This document shows positions 25,439-33,128 of a stretch of DNA of 64,000 nucleotides, one piece after another. The notes under the pieces were generated by a model that was not told where the DNA came from, ran no database searches, and worked only from the letters and a program-made list of their open reading frames with translations. Position numbers and translations under genes: made by a program. The first letter of the stretch is position 1; each line of letters opens with the position of its first letter. The DNA lies in assembly GCF_004214835.1 (NCBI RefSeq), contig NZ_PIQJ01000001.1:186001-250000 (forward strand). The letters are read 5' to 3'. Origin of the DNA: Pseudidiomarina tainanensis (GTDB lineage Bacteria; Pseudomonadota; Gammaproteobacteria; Enterobacterales; Alteromonadaceae).

Positions 25439-26125
25439 TTACTGAGCCGCAGCTAGACGCCTGCGTTCTGCAGATTTACTTTTCCTGACCCACCGAAACA
25501 AATAAAGAATAATGATCTTGGTAGATGCGCTCACTACGGCGAGCAGCAGTAAGGGCCAACCATCCTCAAGTCCCATAACACATGCAAATGCGACTGTCGA
25601 AAAATCCATGAGTAGAATGAGCTGACTCATTTTTATATCGAGCGCCCCAGTACTGCCTAGCTTAAGTACCAGCATGATTTGATGGATATAACCTTGTGCA
25701 AGAAAAATAGTAATAATAACAATCATTGCCGCCATTAGCTTGCGTCCATCATCGGTGTAGGCATCTGTTACGAGACCAAAGATAATTCCTGACACAAGTA
25801 ATATAATGGCTAAAGCGAAAAGGCTGAAGGAAGTCATTGCTCTTCTATCAATCCATATTTCATATAAAACCACCGCAACTAAAAGAGCGGCTATCAACCT
25901 CGGCCAAACAATAAAGTGATTGAAAGGCTCTATCGACATCCCGTAAACAAAAAATGAGTAATAAGCCAAAAAGCTAACAAAGAATTTATTTAAAGAGAGG
26001 ATTTCAGTAGCTCCGTGCCGGTTTTCCCTCTTGCGTAGCCAAACCGTTCTGACTTGCGAGAAGATACCAATCAGGCTCACAACAATTAAAATCGAATTCA
26101 AAGTTCCAAAGAAATTAAAAAGCAT
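25439..26125 (-). CDS. Polytopic membrane protein with a PQ-loop/SemiSWEET-like N-terminal half
   Basis: 228 residues with about seven transmembrane helices and a basic C-terminal tail (RWVRKSKSAERRRLAAAQ). The first ~65 residues read LIGIFSQVRTVWLRKRENRH, then LSLNKFFVSFLAYYSFFVYG, close to the PQ-loop pattern of SemiSWEET and MtN3-type small transporters, which carry sugars or amino acids. The remainder looks like extra helices rather than a second PQ repeat. A pair of TTGTCGACAA palindromes lies just upstream and probably controls it. Substrate unknown; the family call is moderate. Confidence 0.55.
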   Translation of the reverse strand: MLFNFFGTLNSILIVVSLIGIFSQVRTVWLRKRENRHGATEILSLNKFFVSFLAYYSFFVYGMSIEPFNHFIVWPRLIAALLVAVVLYEIWIDRRAMTSFSLFALAIILLVSGIIFGLVTDAYTDDGRKLMAAMIVIITIFLAQGYIHQIMLVLKLGSTGALDIKMSQLILLMDFSTVAFACVMGLEDGWPLLLLAVVSASTKIIILYLFRWVRKSKSAERRRLAAAQ

Positions 26126-26145
26126 AAGGGCTCACCCAGGTAAAT

Positions 26146-26217
26146 TTGTCGACAATATATGTCTAAAAGTGATTTTGTAGAAATAAATATGGCTTATAGT
26201 AGAAATATTGTCGACAA
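26146..26217. promoter_or_regulatory. Two TTGTCGACAA palindromes 62 bases apart
   Basis: The perfect palindrome TTGTCGACAA occurs at 26146-26155 and 26208-26217. In inverted orientation the match extends to 13 bases (TTGTCGACAATAT at 26146-26158 against ATATTGTCGACAA at 26205-26217). The sites are six helical turns apart, which suits looping. They resemble GntR/FCD-type operators (GT..AC core). No such regulator is encoded in this window. Confidence 0.55.
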
Positions 26218-26317
26218 TCTGGTGTTTAGAGCCCTGGTTTTGCGGTTTTTAAAGCGGTGACGTAATACTCTTTTGCAAGCCCCATAAACACCGTAAGTGT
26301 AAATGAGTCGGATACTT

Positions 26318-27036
26318 TTATGATAAGCCAGCGCGCTGCAATATTTCTAGCTCAACCAGCAATGACCAGCCGTGAGCGGTGCTTGGATTGGGTGCATCGC
26401 TGCCAGCTAAGATGGGAACTCCAGCTCCGTATAGGAAATTGACGGCGCATGTTGATAAACCGCGTCAGCATGGGTGTAAACGATTTTGATAAAATCAGAG
26501 CCACTGTCGAGACGCTCAGCAACAGTTTCGGGGGCTGCGCTAGGAGCATTTAACGTCGGTACCGAAATACCGTATTGCGTGCCATGGCCGTTAGGTGCAG
26601 TGACTAAATAGCCAGCGCCAAAGATGTCAGCCTGTTTAGCTTGTTGGGTTTCCGCACGCGCGGCTTTATGCTGCTGCAAAAAGCTAGGGTCCCCGAACAT
26701 ATCGATCACGGTGGTCACACCGAAGTCGAGACTTTGCGCCAGGGCATCCCCCCATACGTGCACATGTGCGTCAATCAAGCCCGGAATTAACACTTCGCCT
26801 TGCGTCTCGCGATAGGGTAAATCGATTTGCGGGCGCGTCATCGCAAGCTCAGTAATCCAACCGTCTTGCACAACAACAAATTTTTCATCGCGCCATTTTT
26901 CGCCGTCAAAAATGTTCACCGGACCGACCACGAAGCTGTTCTCGCGCCCCGCATCAGCCGGCTTTGGAGTCGGTAGACTGAATACGATGGCCATTACAGC
27001 GCTAACAACGGCCAGTAATAAAAGTATCTTTTTCAT
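26318..27036 (-). pseudogene. Amidohydrolase pseudogene with internal deletion, frameshift and lost C-terminus
   Basis: From ATG 27036 (MKKILLLLAVVSAVMAIVFS, a signal peptide) the frame encodes the N-terminal half of an imidazolonepropionase-like enzyme: VLIPGLIDAHVHVWG, FGVTTVIDMFGDPSF, then SDFIKIVYTHADA, with the expected carboxylated Lys. It then stops at 26407-26409. In another frame, immediately overlapping, the C-terminal motif VPILAGSDAPNPSTAHGWSL continues to a stop at 26318. The intervening ~100 or more residues, with the two metal histidines, and the terminal beta-sandwich are missing. Intact relatives have about 420-450 residues. This points to a deletion joining two parts out of frame, so the enzyme is dead. 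It lies 20 bases after the ABC permease gene on the same strand. Confidence 0.75.
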
Positions 27037-27055
27037 AGTAGTAGGCTCATTTAAA

Positions 27056-27793
27056 TTAGTGCGAAAGGCGCTGGCAACGCCAGCGCACGATAACGGTGAG
27101 TAATAAGGTAAAGCCAACAAGAGCAGCCAAGTGCAGCCAAATATTATGGCCCTGACTCGTGCCAATCACAGCATGAGCCAGTTGTGCATAGTGGTAGGCC
27201 GGCAGGCCATAGGCGATGTATTGCACGGTTTCCGGCAAAAACTGAATGGGTACCCATAAGCCAGATAAGAAAGCCATCGGTAAATACACCAAATTGACGA
27301 CCGCAGGCGCACCTTTGTCGGACAAACAAAGACCCAGCAATAAGCCGATGAGAGCGAAGGGAAGGGTACCAATTAACAATACCAACAAGAGGGCAAGCCA
27401 TTGCCACGTATGGAGTTCGACGCCGGCAAAAACGCCACCAGTGACAAAGAGGATTAGGGAAATGCACAAGGCGAATACCAAGCTACTGAAATACTTAGCT
27501 GCTACATAGGCGCTTAATGGCATAGGCGCAACGCGCTTTAAGGTAAGCCAGCCATGGGCGCGGTCACTGGCGACGGCGGTCGCATAGTTGAACATAGCCG
27601 GCCCCATCATACCGAAACAGGCATAAGAAACGAGCATGTACTGACTACTGCCCGAGCTAAAGTTAAAAACGATACCGAAAAAGATATAAAAAGTGACCGG
27701 GAATAAAATAGCCGGTAAAAAAAATGCGGGTGTGCGCCATAAGCTAAGCAAATCATAGCCCGCTTCTTTAACGTATAAATTCGCATTAAACAT
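27056..27793 (-). CDS. ABC-2 type transporter permease
   Basis: A 245-residue inner-membrane protein with six transmembrane helices in the ABC-2 layout (LWRTPAFFLPAILFPVTFYIFFG near the start, PMAFLSGLWVPIQFLPETVQ before helix 5-6). It forms the exporter with the ATPase encoded just upstream, overlapping its end by 8 bases, with CAGGAG before the ATG. With the divergent histidine kinase/response regulator pair it resembles NatAB/DesKR-like loci, where the two-component system controls an exporter. Cargo unknown. Confidence 0.85.
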   Translation of the reverse strand: MFNANLYVKEAGYDLLSLWRTPAFFLPAILFPVTFYIFFGIVFNFSSGSSQYMLVSYACFGMMGPAMFNYATAVASDRAHGWLTLKRVAPMPLSAYVAAKYFSSLVFALCISLILFVTGGVFAGVELHTWQWLALLLVLLIGTLPFALIGLLLGLCLSDKGAPAVVNLVYLPMAFLSGLWVPIQFLPETVQYIAYGLPAYHYAQLAHAVIGTSQGHNIWLHLAALVGFTLLLTVIVRWRCQRLSH

Positions 27794-28511
27794 GACGTTG
27801 CTCCTGCATGTTGGCTAAGTAGGCTTGCTCCAGTGAACCGTGATCAGCTATCACCTCGGTCAAAGTGCCTGCTGCAATGACTTCGCCGTCACGCAACATT
27901 GCGACACGGTCAGCCAAGCGCTCGGCTTCTTCGATGTAGTGGGTGGTTAGCACAATAGCAGTGCCCGCAGAGCGGTAGTCCTGAATATGCTGCCAGAGTG
28001 CATGACGCGCCTCGACATCCATGCCCACGGTGGGTTCATCTAAAAACAGTAAGTCGGGCTTGCCAGCCACCGCGAGGGCGAAAAGGACTTGCTGGCGCTG
28101 GCCGCCAGAGAGTTTGCCAAAGCGTTGCTTGGCGATAGTATTGAGATTAAATTTGTTCATGAGCTCGGCAACCTGAAAACCGTTTTGGTAATAGCTACAA
28201 AAGAGATCCAGCTGTTCGTAGACAGTTAAGTTCGCTGCCAGTGCACCGAGTTGCATCATGACGCCTAAGCGCTGTCGTACCTCTAAAGAGCGTTGTTGCG
28301 TCAACATAGGCTGACCAAATAACTCGAGCTGATCCGCTTGGTAGGAGTGCATGCCAAGTACGCTGTTGATCAACGAGGTCTTGCCTGCGCCGTTTTTACC
28401 AAGAACCGCAAGAACCTCGCCGCTGTAGGCGGTGAGATCCACATCGTAAAGTGCGCGATGCTGGCCATAGCTTTTGCGTAAGCCGTGAATAGATAAGTGT
28501 GCGACTGCCAT
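27786..28511 (-). CDS. ABC transporter ATP-binding protein
   Basis: 241 residues from ATG 28511 (MAVAHLSIHGLRKSYGQHRAL), with GGAG seven bases upstream; the open frame extends 30 codons further without homology. Walker A is GKNGAGKTSL, Q-loop MMQLGALA, signature LSGGQRQQ, Walker B LLFLDEPTVGMD and the switch His is in TTHYIEE. This is the CcmA/NatA-type ATPase of ABC-2 exporters. It is coupled by an 8-base overlap to its permease and is divergent from the kinase gene across a perfect palindrome (28595-28608). Confidence 0.9.
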   Translation of the reverse strand: MAVAHLSIHGLRKSYGQHRALYDVDLTAYSGEVLAVLGKNGAGKTSLINSVLGMHSYQADQLELFGQPMLTQQRSLEVRQRLGVMMQLGALAANLTVYEQLDLFCSYYQNGFQVAELMNKFNLNTIAKQRFGKLSGGQRQQVLFALAVAGKPDLLFLDEPTVGMDVEARHALWQHIQDYRSAGTAIVLTTHYIEEAERLADRVAMLRDGEVIAAGTLTEVIADHGSLEQAYLANMQEQRHV

Positions 28512-28594
28512 GGGCGATCTCCAGTAAATAATGTTATCGCCAAGTTTAGGGAGACAAATGCTTACGCGGCAGTAGCTTTTGTCAGCAATTGAAG

Positions 28595-28608
28595 GTGACA
28601 AATGTCAC
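28595..28608. promoter_or_regulatory. Perfect inverted repeat between exporter and two-component genes
   Basis: GTGACA-AA-TGTCAC is a perfect 6-2-6 inverted repeat; a further TTGTCA lies at 28579-28584, so TGTCA/TGACA words cluster. It lies in the 152-base gap between divergent operons, 84 bases before the exporter start and 56 bases before the kinase start, a plausible binding site for the NarL-type regulator at 29776. Confidence 0.5.
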
Positions 28609-28663
28609 TGGTCGAATGGGCTAGTAATGGCCATAATGAAATGACTTCGAGCGGAAGAAGCAG

Positions 28664-29779
28664 ATGATGACCAGCGATAACACCACACAAAAAGCCTCTA
28701 ACGAAGAAGCGAAACACGCTTGGGTTTACCTATTTAACTTAGGTTTTTACATCCTACCGATGGTGCTATTCCCCTATACGATCAGCGAGATTGTGTTGCT
28801 TTCCCTTGCTATGTTGGTATTTGTCGGGCTGTATTTTTATTGCTTCTATTTGCCTTACCAACGCATGCTTTGGCCGATTATCGGTATGTATGTTATTGCC
28901 TGCGCGGTCACGCCGTGGAACCCGGGTTCCGTTGCTTTATTCAGCTACGTCGGTTTTTTCGTCGGTTTTGCCTACCGTTGGCCTTATGCCTTAGCTGTAG
29001 TGTTGGGGCTTATCGGCACCCTAGCAGTGTTTCAGTGGCATGTGGGAACCCATTGGGACCTGTTTTTTCATTATGGCGGAGTCATCGTCATCACCGTTGC
29101 AATTTTTGGTCGTATTGAGCGCTTGCGGCAGCAGCACGCCGCCGCTGAACGTCGCAGTGCGGACGAAATTGAACGCCTAGCAACGAGTGTTGAGCGCGAG
29201 CGCATCGCGCGCGACTTACACGACATCTTGGGGCATACCCTTTCAAGTATTGTATTGAAGTCGGATTTGGCCAAAGCGCAACTTGGTAAACAGCAGTACG
29301 ATGCCGCAGCGCAACAGCTTCAGGAGCTCAGCGAAATAGCGCGCCATAGCTTGTCGCAGGTGCGTCAGAGCGTGTCGGGCTATAAACATAGCGGGCTTGT
29401 GCTTGAGTTAAAACGTTTAGAACAACGCTTGCATGATGCCGGCTTTCGAACCGACATCTTAGGTAAGCCGCCGATCTTGGATACACCTCGCGAAACCGCC
29501 TTAGTTCTTGCCGTAACCGAGCTAGTAACGAATGTTATCCGGCATAGTTCGGGCCAGATCTGCACCATTCATTTTGATGAAAGTGCCGATGTCTATCGCG
29601 TGCAGATTACCGATGATGGCAGTCATGCTGAGGTCCAAAGTGGTAACGGCCTATTAGGTGTCAAACAACGAATACAAGAGCTCGGCGGCTCCGTCGAAGT
29701 GTCCACCGCACGGGGCTGCGCTGTGGCTTTGCAGCTACCGAAGCTTGAATTGACGAATACCGACGGAGCAGCGACATGA
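28664..29779 (+). CDS. DesK-like sensor histidine kinase
   Basis: 371 residues. About five to six transmembrane helices fill residues 20-150 (VYLFNLGFYILPMVLF onwards), a short coiled coil follows, then a HisKA_3 dimerisation domain with the phosphorylated His in IARDLHDILGHTLSS (about residue 186) and a HATPase domain. The ATPase has the N-box in VTELVTNVIRHS, a G1-box ITDDGS and a G2-box GNGLLGVKQRI. There is no separate sensory domain, so the membrane helices probably sense the signal, as in DesK (membrane fluidity). The gene ends in a 4-base overlap with the response regulator. It likely controls the divergent ABC exporter. Confidence 0.9.
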   Translation: MMTSDNTTQKASNEEAKHAWVYLFNLGFYILPMVLFPYTISEIVLLSLAMLVFVGLYFYCFYLPYQRMLWPIIGMYVIACAVTPWNPGSVALFSYVGFFVGFAYRWPYALAVVLGLIGTLAVFQWHVGTHWDLFFHYGGVIVITVAIFGRIERLRQQHAAAERRSADEIERLATSVERERIARDLHDILGHTLSSIVLKSDLAKAQLGKQQYDAAAQQLQELSEIARHSLSQVRQSVSGYKHSGLVLELKRLEQRLHDAGFRTDILGKPPILDTPRETALVLAVTELVTNVIRHSSGQICTIHFDESADVYRVQITDDGSHAEVQSGNGLLGVKQRIQELGGSVEVSTARGCAVALQLPKLELTNTDGAAT

Positions 29780-30372
29780 AGGTTTTGCTCGCCGAAGATC
29801 AAACCATGGTACGTACCGCATTAGCCAGTTTGCTTCGCTTAGAGGCAGACTACGAGGTCGATGAGGCAGTTGATGGCGCGGCAGCGCAACAACAGTTGCA
29901 GCAAGAAAACTATGACATTTTGCTGACCGACATCGAAATGCCGCACCTGTCTGGTATTGAGTTAGTGCAATGGGTTCGAAAGCATCAGCCACAACTTAAA
30001 ACTGTGATTATTACTACATTCAATCGGGCAGGTTACATAAAACGTGCCGTTGACGCTGGCGTGAGTGGCTTCCTGTTAAAGGATGCTCCGATTGATACAC
30101 TTATTGGCTCCCTGCAAAAGGTCTGTGCCGGAGAGCGCGTGATCAGCAACGAATTGTTACTGCAAGCGCTTGGCCAAGATGACCCTCTTACGGAGAAAGA
30201 GCGCAAAGCGCTGCGCCTAGCAGGACAGGGCATGAGCACTCAAGCCATTGCCCAAGCATTATTTATTGCCGAAGGTACTGCGCGTAATTATCTCTCAGAG
30301 GCCATCAGTAAGTTGCATGCGAGTAATCGCGTCGAGGCGGCACGCATTGCGCATCAAAAAGGATGGTTGTAA
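29776..30372 (+). CDS. NarL/LuxR-type response regulator
   Basis: 198 residues: a receiver domain (VLLAEDQTMVRTAL; phosphorylated Asp in LLTDIEMP near residue 52; FLLKDAP with the conserved Lys) and a C-terminal LuxR-type helix-turn-helix (LTEKERKALRLAGQGMSTQA, then IAQALFIAEGTARNYLSEAI). Translationally coupled to the kinase (ATGA). DesR-like regulators of this shape activate divergent or downstream transporter operons, so the exporter and its palindrome at 28595 are the likely target. It converges with the HTH-DUF805 gene, 11 bases apart. Confidence 0.9.
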   Translation: MKVLLAEDQTMVRTALASLLRLEADYEVDEAVDGAAAQQQLQQENYDILLTDIEMPHLSGIELVQWVRKHQPQLKTVIITTFNRAGYIKRAVDAGVSGFLLKDAPIDTLIGSLQKVCAGERVISNELLLQALGQDDPLTEKERKALRLAGQGMSTQAIAQALFIAEGTARNYLSEAISKLHASNRVEAARIAHQKGWL

Positions 30373-30383
30373 AAGGGGGCGAA

Positions 30384-30899
30384 TTAAGTTGACCGTTTTA
30401 AACTTGGCATCGCCAAGAAATAAAGTACTAATAACACACCAAATGGGACTAAGTACATCCATTGCCACCCGATGCTTTGGCCTGCGTCTCGTAACCGACG
30501 CGTAGAAACCGCCAAAAAGGGAATAAGCAATATAATAGCGACAATAGTAGCCAACATCATGTGTATTGCTTCAGCTAGAGCCTGCACCATGACAAAGAAT
30601 ATGAAAAACCACCAAAATTCGTAACGGTTCGAGTAGCTGTGAAAGTTATCGAAGTTCTTAAGCGTATTAAGTACGCTAGTTACTGCGTTTTTGGGAACCC
30701 TGTCTGAAGGGCTCAATAGTGAATCTGGGCTAACTTCAAATACCGAAGCTAACGCCTTTAGTGTTTCTGGTGATGCGCTACCTCTTTTTTCTAAGCGCTG
30801 AATTGTTCTTAAGTTTACAGCGCACAGTTCACTTAACTGCTCTTGTGACCAACCTTTGTTTTCACGCAATTGTTTTACTTTGTCGCTATTAATATTCAT
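30384..30899 (-). CDS. XRE helix-turn-helix fused to a DUF805-like membrane domain
   Basis: 171 residues. Residues 1-65 are an XRE helix-turn-helix (VKQLRENKGWSQEQLSELCA, NLRTIQRLEKRGSASPETLK). Residues 85-165 are a small membrane domain with three hydrophobic helices, whose SNRYEFWWFFIFF and STRRLRDAGQSIGWQWMYLV match the DUF805 signature. A DNA-binding domain attached directly to DUF805 suggests a membrane-bound regulator, with DNA binding at the membrane. Neighbouring genes give no target; the upstream stretch holds only a decayed open frame. Confidence 0.75.
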   Translation of the reverse strand: MNINSDKVKQLRENKGWSQEQLSELCAVNLRTIQRLEKRGSASPETLKALASVFEVSPDSLLSPSDRVPKNAVTSVLNTLKNFDNFHSYSNRYEFWWFFIFFVMVQALAEAIHMMLATIVAIILLIPFLAVSTRRLRDAGQSIGWQWMYLVPFGVLLVLYFLAMPSLKRST

Positions 30900-30919
30900 G
30901 CTGTAGCCACTCCTTGTAG

Positions 30920-31096
30920 TGCCTAACCAATAGCTACAAAACTACCACAATTAACAGAAACGACTACGGCATTTATGCGGCAGCTAGCCGGCAAAAAGCG
31001 AATTTAGCAGAAAAAGCTATGGCAGATATTGAAAAAGCACTGTCGACTCAGATTGAGAATATTGAAGCGCTGCGGGCTAATCTATTATCGCTATAA
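30920..31096 (+). pseudogene. Possible C-terminal remnant of a lost gene
   Basis: A frame open from 30920 to a TAA at 31094-31096. It has no start codon in its first two thirds and no ribosome binding site. It encodes DYGIYAAASRQKANLAEKAM and onward, an Ala/Glu/Lys-rich amphipathic helix that looks like true coding sequence rather than chance. The only ATG would give 25 residues. It overlaps the end of the convergent phosphatase gene by six bases. Family unknown; chance cannot be excluded. Confidence 0.35.
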
Positions 31097-31870
31097 CTTA
31101 AAGCGCGCATATAGCGGGTTGTGATCAGACACCTTGTTTGTGTCGATCGCTGACGTTTGTAGCAGCGAAAGGTCGCGATAAAAAATGAAATCTAGCGGGT
31201 GCTGCCGGTAGGTTTTTATATGATGTGGATCCACCATAATGGCTTGCCGAAGTCCGACGCTGCGACAGAATTGCAGTAAGCGTAAACGGCGTTGTCGACT
31301 CCATACGTTGAAATCACCAGCCACAATGAGCGGCCCTTGGTGGCTTAAGATTTCAGCTTTGATGAGCTCTATTTCTTTTGAAAATTGGTTCGCACGAACG
31401 AAATTTATAGCATGAACGTTAGCGACTAATAATGAGCCACCCTCGGCTAGCGAGTGGTACGACAGCATGTAACTTTTGTGTGTTGCAAACATGCCTTCGC
31501 GCTTATTACTGAGTCGCGCTTGAGCTTCTGTAAACGCATACTGGCTTGCGGTGAGGACACCATAAGTCGAGCGACGGGTTTGCATGTTTGGTGCAACAGC
31601 GTAAGACCACTGCGGCAGAAGCCAGTTACTTTTTGCGGTGAGCTTTGCCTCTTGAAGCAATAGAAATAAGCAGGGATAGTTTGCTAAAACGCCCGCCAAA
31701 ACACGTTGAAAATTCGTTGTTTCGGTAAGCTTTTGCGTATTCCAGCACAATACACCAAACTCTTCCCCATGATGGATGGGTTGGTCGTGTACAAACTGCT
31801 GAGGAAACACAACTTTGGGTTTGAGCACATGCCCACCTTTCGAATTATCTGTTGACTGATTATTCTGCAA
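31091..31870 (-). CDS. Endonuclease/exonuclease/phosphatase-family protein
   Basis: 259 residues with EEP-fold motifs: FGVLCWNTQKLTE (Asn), FLLLQEAKL (metal-binding Glu), LLVANVHAINF, PLIVAGDFNVWSRQ (Asp-x-Asn), the acidic residues near LDFIFYRDL and KVSDHNPLYA (catalytic His). These enzymes hydrolyse phosphodiesters in DNA, RNA or lipids; members like YafD are of unknown substrate. A GTG at 31828, close to AAGGTGG, is a possible shorter start. No signal peptide is seen. Monocistronic. Confidence 0.82.
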   Translation of the reverse strand: MQNNQSTDNSKGGHVLKPKVVFPQQFVHDQPIHHGEEFGVLCWNTQKLTETTNFQRVLAGVLANYPCLFLLLQEAKLTAKSNWLLPQWSYAVAPNMQTRRSTYGVLTASQYAFTEAQARLSNKREGMFATHKSYMLSYHSLAEGGSLLVANVHAINFVRANQFSKEIELIKAEILSHQGPLIVAGDFNVWSRQRRLRLLQFCRSVGLRQAIMVDPHHIKTYRQHPLDFIFYRDLSLLQTSAIDTNKVSDHNPLYARFKL

Positions 31871-31932
31871 ATTTTCGGTATTCCAGTCACTCCATCATAT
31901 TGTATTCGAGGCTTCCGTTGAAGTGACTCTTG

Positions 31933-32094
31933 ATGTTGATTCGAGCAAGTCAATTCGATTATCAGAGGACGACAACGCTAAGATTACATTTGGATGAAGA
32001 TTTAAAACCAAAGTATTTATTGCTCGAGAACAATAATTACTCAGCGGCGGACTATAAGATGTCGATATACGAGCAAATGTTGGTTAAATCGTAA
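31933..32094 (+). CDS. Short open frame, possibly a gene remnant
   Basis: From ATG 31933 a 53-residue product contains LHLDEDLKPKYLLLENNNYS, then AADYKMSIYEQMLVKS, credible protein sequence but with no ribosome binding site. A second frame just upstream reads VFEASVEVTLDVDSSKSIRL and stops at about 31996, as if a frameshift split one older gene. Family not recognised. A remnant is more likely than a working gene. Confidence 0.3.
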   Translation: MLIRASQFDYQRTTTLRLHLDEDLKPKYLLLENNNYSAADYKMSIYEQMLVKS

Positions 32095-32117
32095 ATTGTT
32101 TCATTCGGGAAGTGAAT

Positions 32118-32588
32118 ATGAAAAATATACTTTATATCGCAGCGTTTATTGGAATTTTTAAAACCTTACAGTTTTCAACTGTGATTGCACAAGAGCATGA
32201 GCATGACGCTCAAACTCACAAACTTGAACTCGCTTTAAATCACGGTAAAAGATGGACTATTGATGAGAGTCTGCACATCGGCATGACGAGCCTCAAACGT
32301 GAAATAGAAATAAATTTAGAAGCAATTCATAACAATCAGTTTTCTGCTGTTCAATATCAAGAATTGGCGGGAAGCTTAAATGACCATTTAAATTTTCTAT
32401 TTAAAAACTGCAAACTAGAACCTCAGGCAGACGCTCAGCTCCATATTCTCCTTGCGAAAATAATGCGCGGTTTAGAGCAAATGAAGTCTGCTGATAATCA
32501 AAAGCAAGGTGTTGTTCTTATCATTCAGTCATTAGATGAGTATCCCGCTTATTTTGAAGACTCAGACTGGCAGCCTTTAACACATTGA
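32118..32588 (+). CDS. Exported DnrO-like protein
   Basis: 156 residues from ATG 32118, six bases after GGGAAG; a GTG at 32112 lies inside that site. A signal peptide (MKNILYIAAFIGIFKTLQFS) is followed by a His-rich EHEHDAQTH and then LALNHGKRWTIDESLHIGMT, ending DEYPAYFEDSDWQPLTH. The NHGKRW start, Cys in NCKLEP and the W-PL-H ending resemble proteins annotated DnrO-like near denitrification regulators. I infer a soluble periplasmic helical-bundle protein. Its role is unknown, and no denitrification genes are in the window. It ends just before the tRNA-Arg repeat, so it borders the islet. Confidence 0.55.
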   Translation: MKNILYIAAFIGIFKTLQFSTVIAQEHEHDAQTHKLELALNHGKRWTIDESLHIGMTSLKREIEINLEAIHNNQFSAVQYQELAGSLNDHLNFLFKNCKLEPQADAQLHILLAKIMRGLEQMKSADNQKQGVVLIIQSLDEYPAYFEDSDWQPLTH

Positions 32589-32595
32589 ACATTGA

Positions 32596-32646
<51 letters not shown>

Positions 32647-33128
32647 TCACGGGTTCGGTGGTAAATCGTTAAAGCTAGGCGTGGTATGGGCTTAAACGGT
32701 GTTTAGGCTTTCTTTTTTGCGTCGGAATCGACACTTTTGAGACCGGTTAAGGACAAAATTGGTCACAGAAAACCGACTCCGAAATTTCAAATTTTGACCT
32801 TTGCCTCGCGACAAAAAATTCTGAACCTTCCGAAAAACTTGAGTTTTTAGGTGGAAAAAATTCCACCTTTTATCTGGACTTTGGGTACTTAGGGTGGTCT
32901 GTAATTTAATCATTTCAATATGAGGTACATGGTAATGAAAACCATAAAACTCGTGGCAATAAACGCGATCGCTTTGTTCCAAATATCGAGAACTTCAAAA
33001 CCAGCCGTCGGTACCAGGGGCTCAAGATGAAAGAGCTTCCTTAAGTTTGTTATAAGCTAGCCGGAGGCCGTGTCTGTGTGCGCATGGCGTTGGAAATTGG
33101 AGCGGCGAATCGCGAGAAATGACACTAA
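32647..33128. other. Island end, 482 bases without a credible gene
   Basis: AT-rich sequence next to the repeat. A 96-residue frame on the minus strand (32692-32982) has no ribosome binding site, domain or coding look. A hairpin AGGTGGAA/TTCCACCT (32849-32868) with a short T-run could be a weak terminator. No integrase fragment is recognised. Confidence 0.5.

Noticed and set aside
32692-32982. 96-codon minus-strand frame near the left islet repeat
   Set aside because: No ribosome binding site, no domain, composition rich in Arg/Phe/Lys as expected of random AT-rich DNA.
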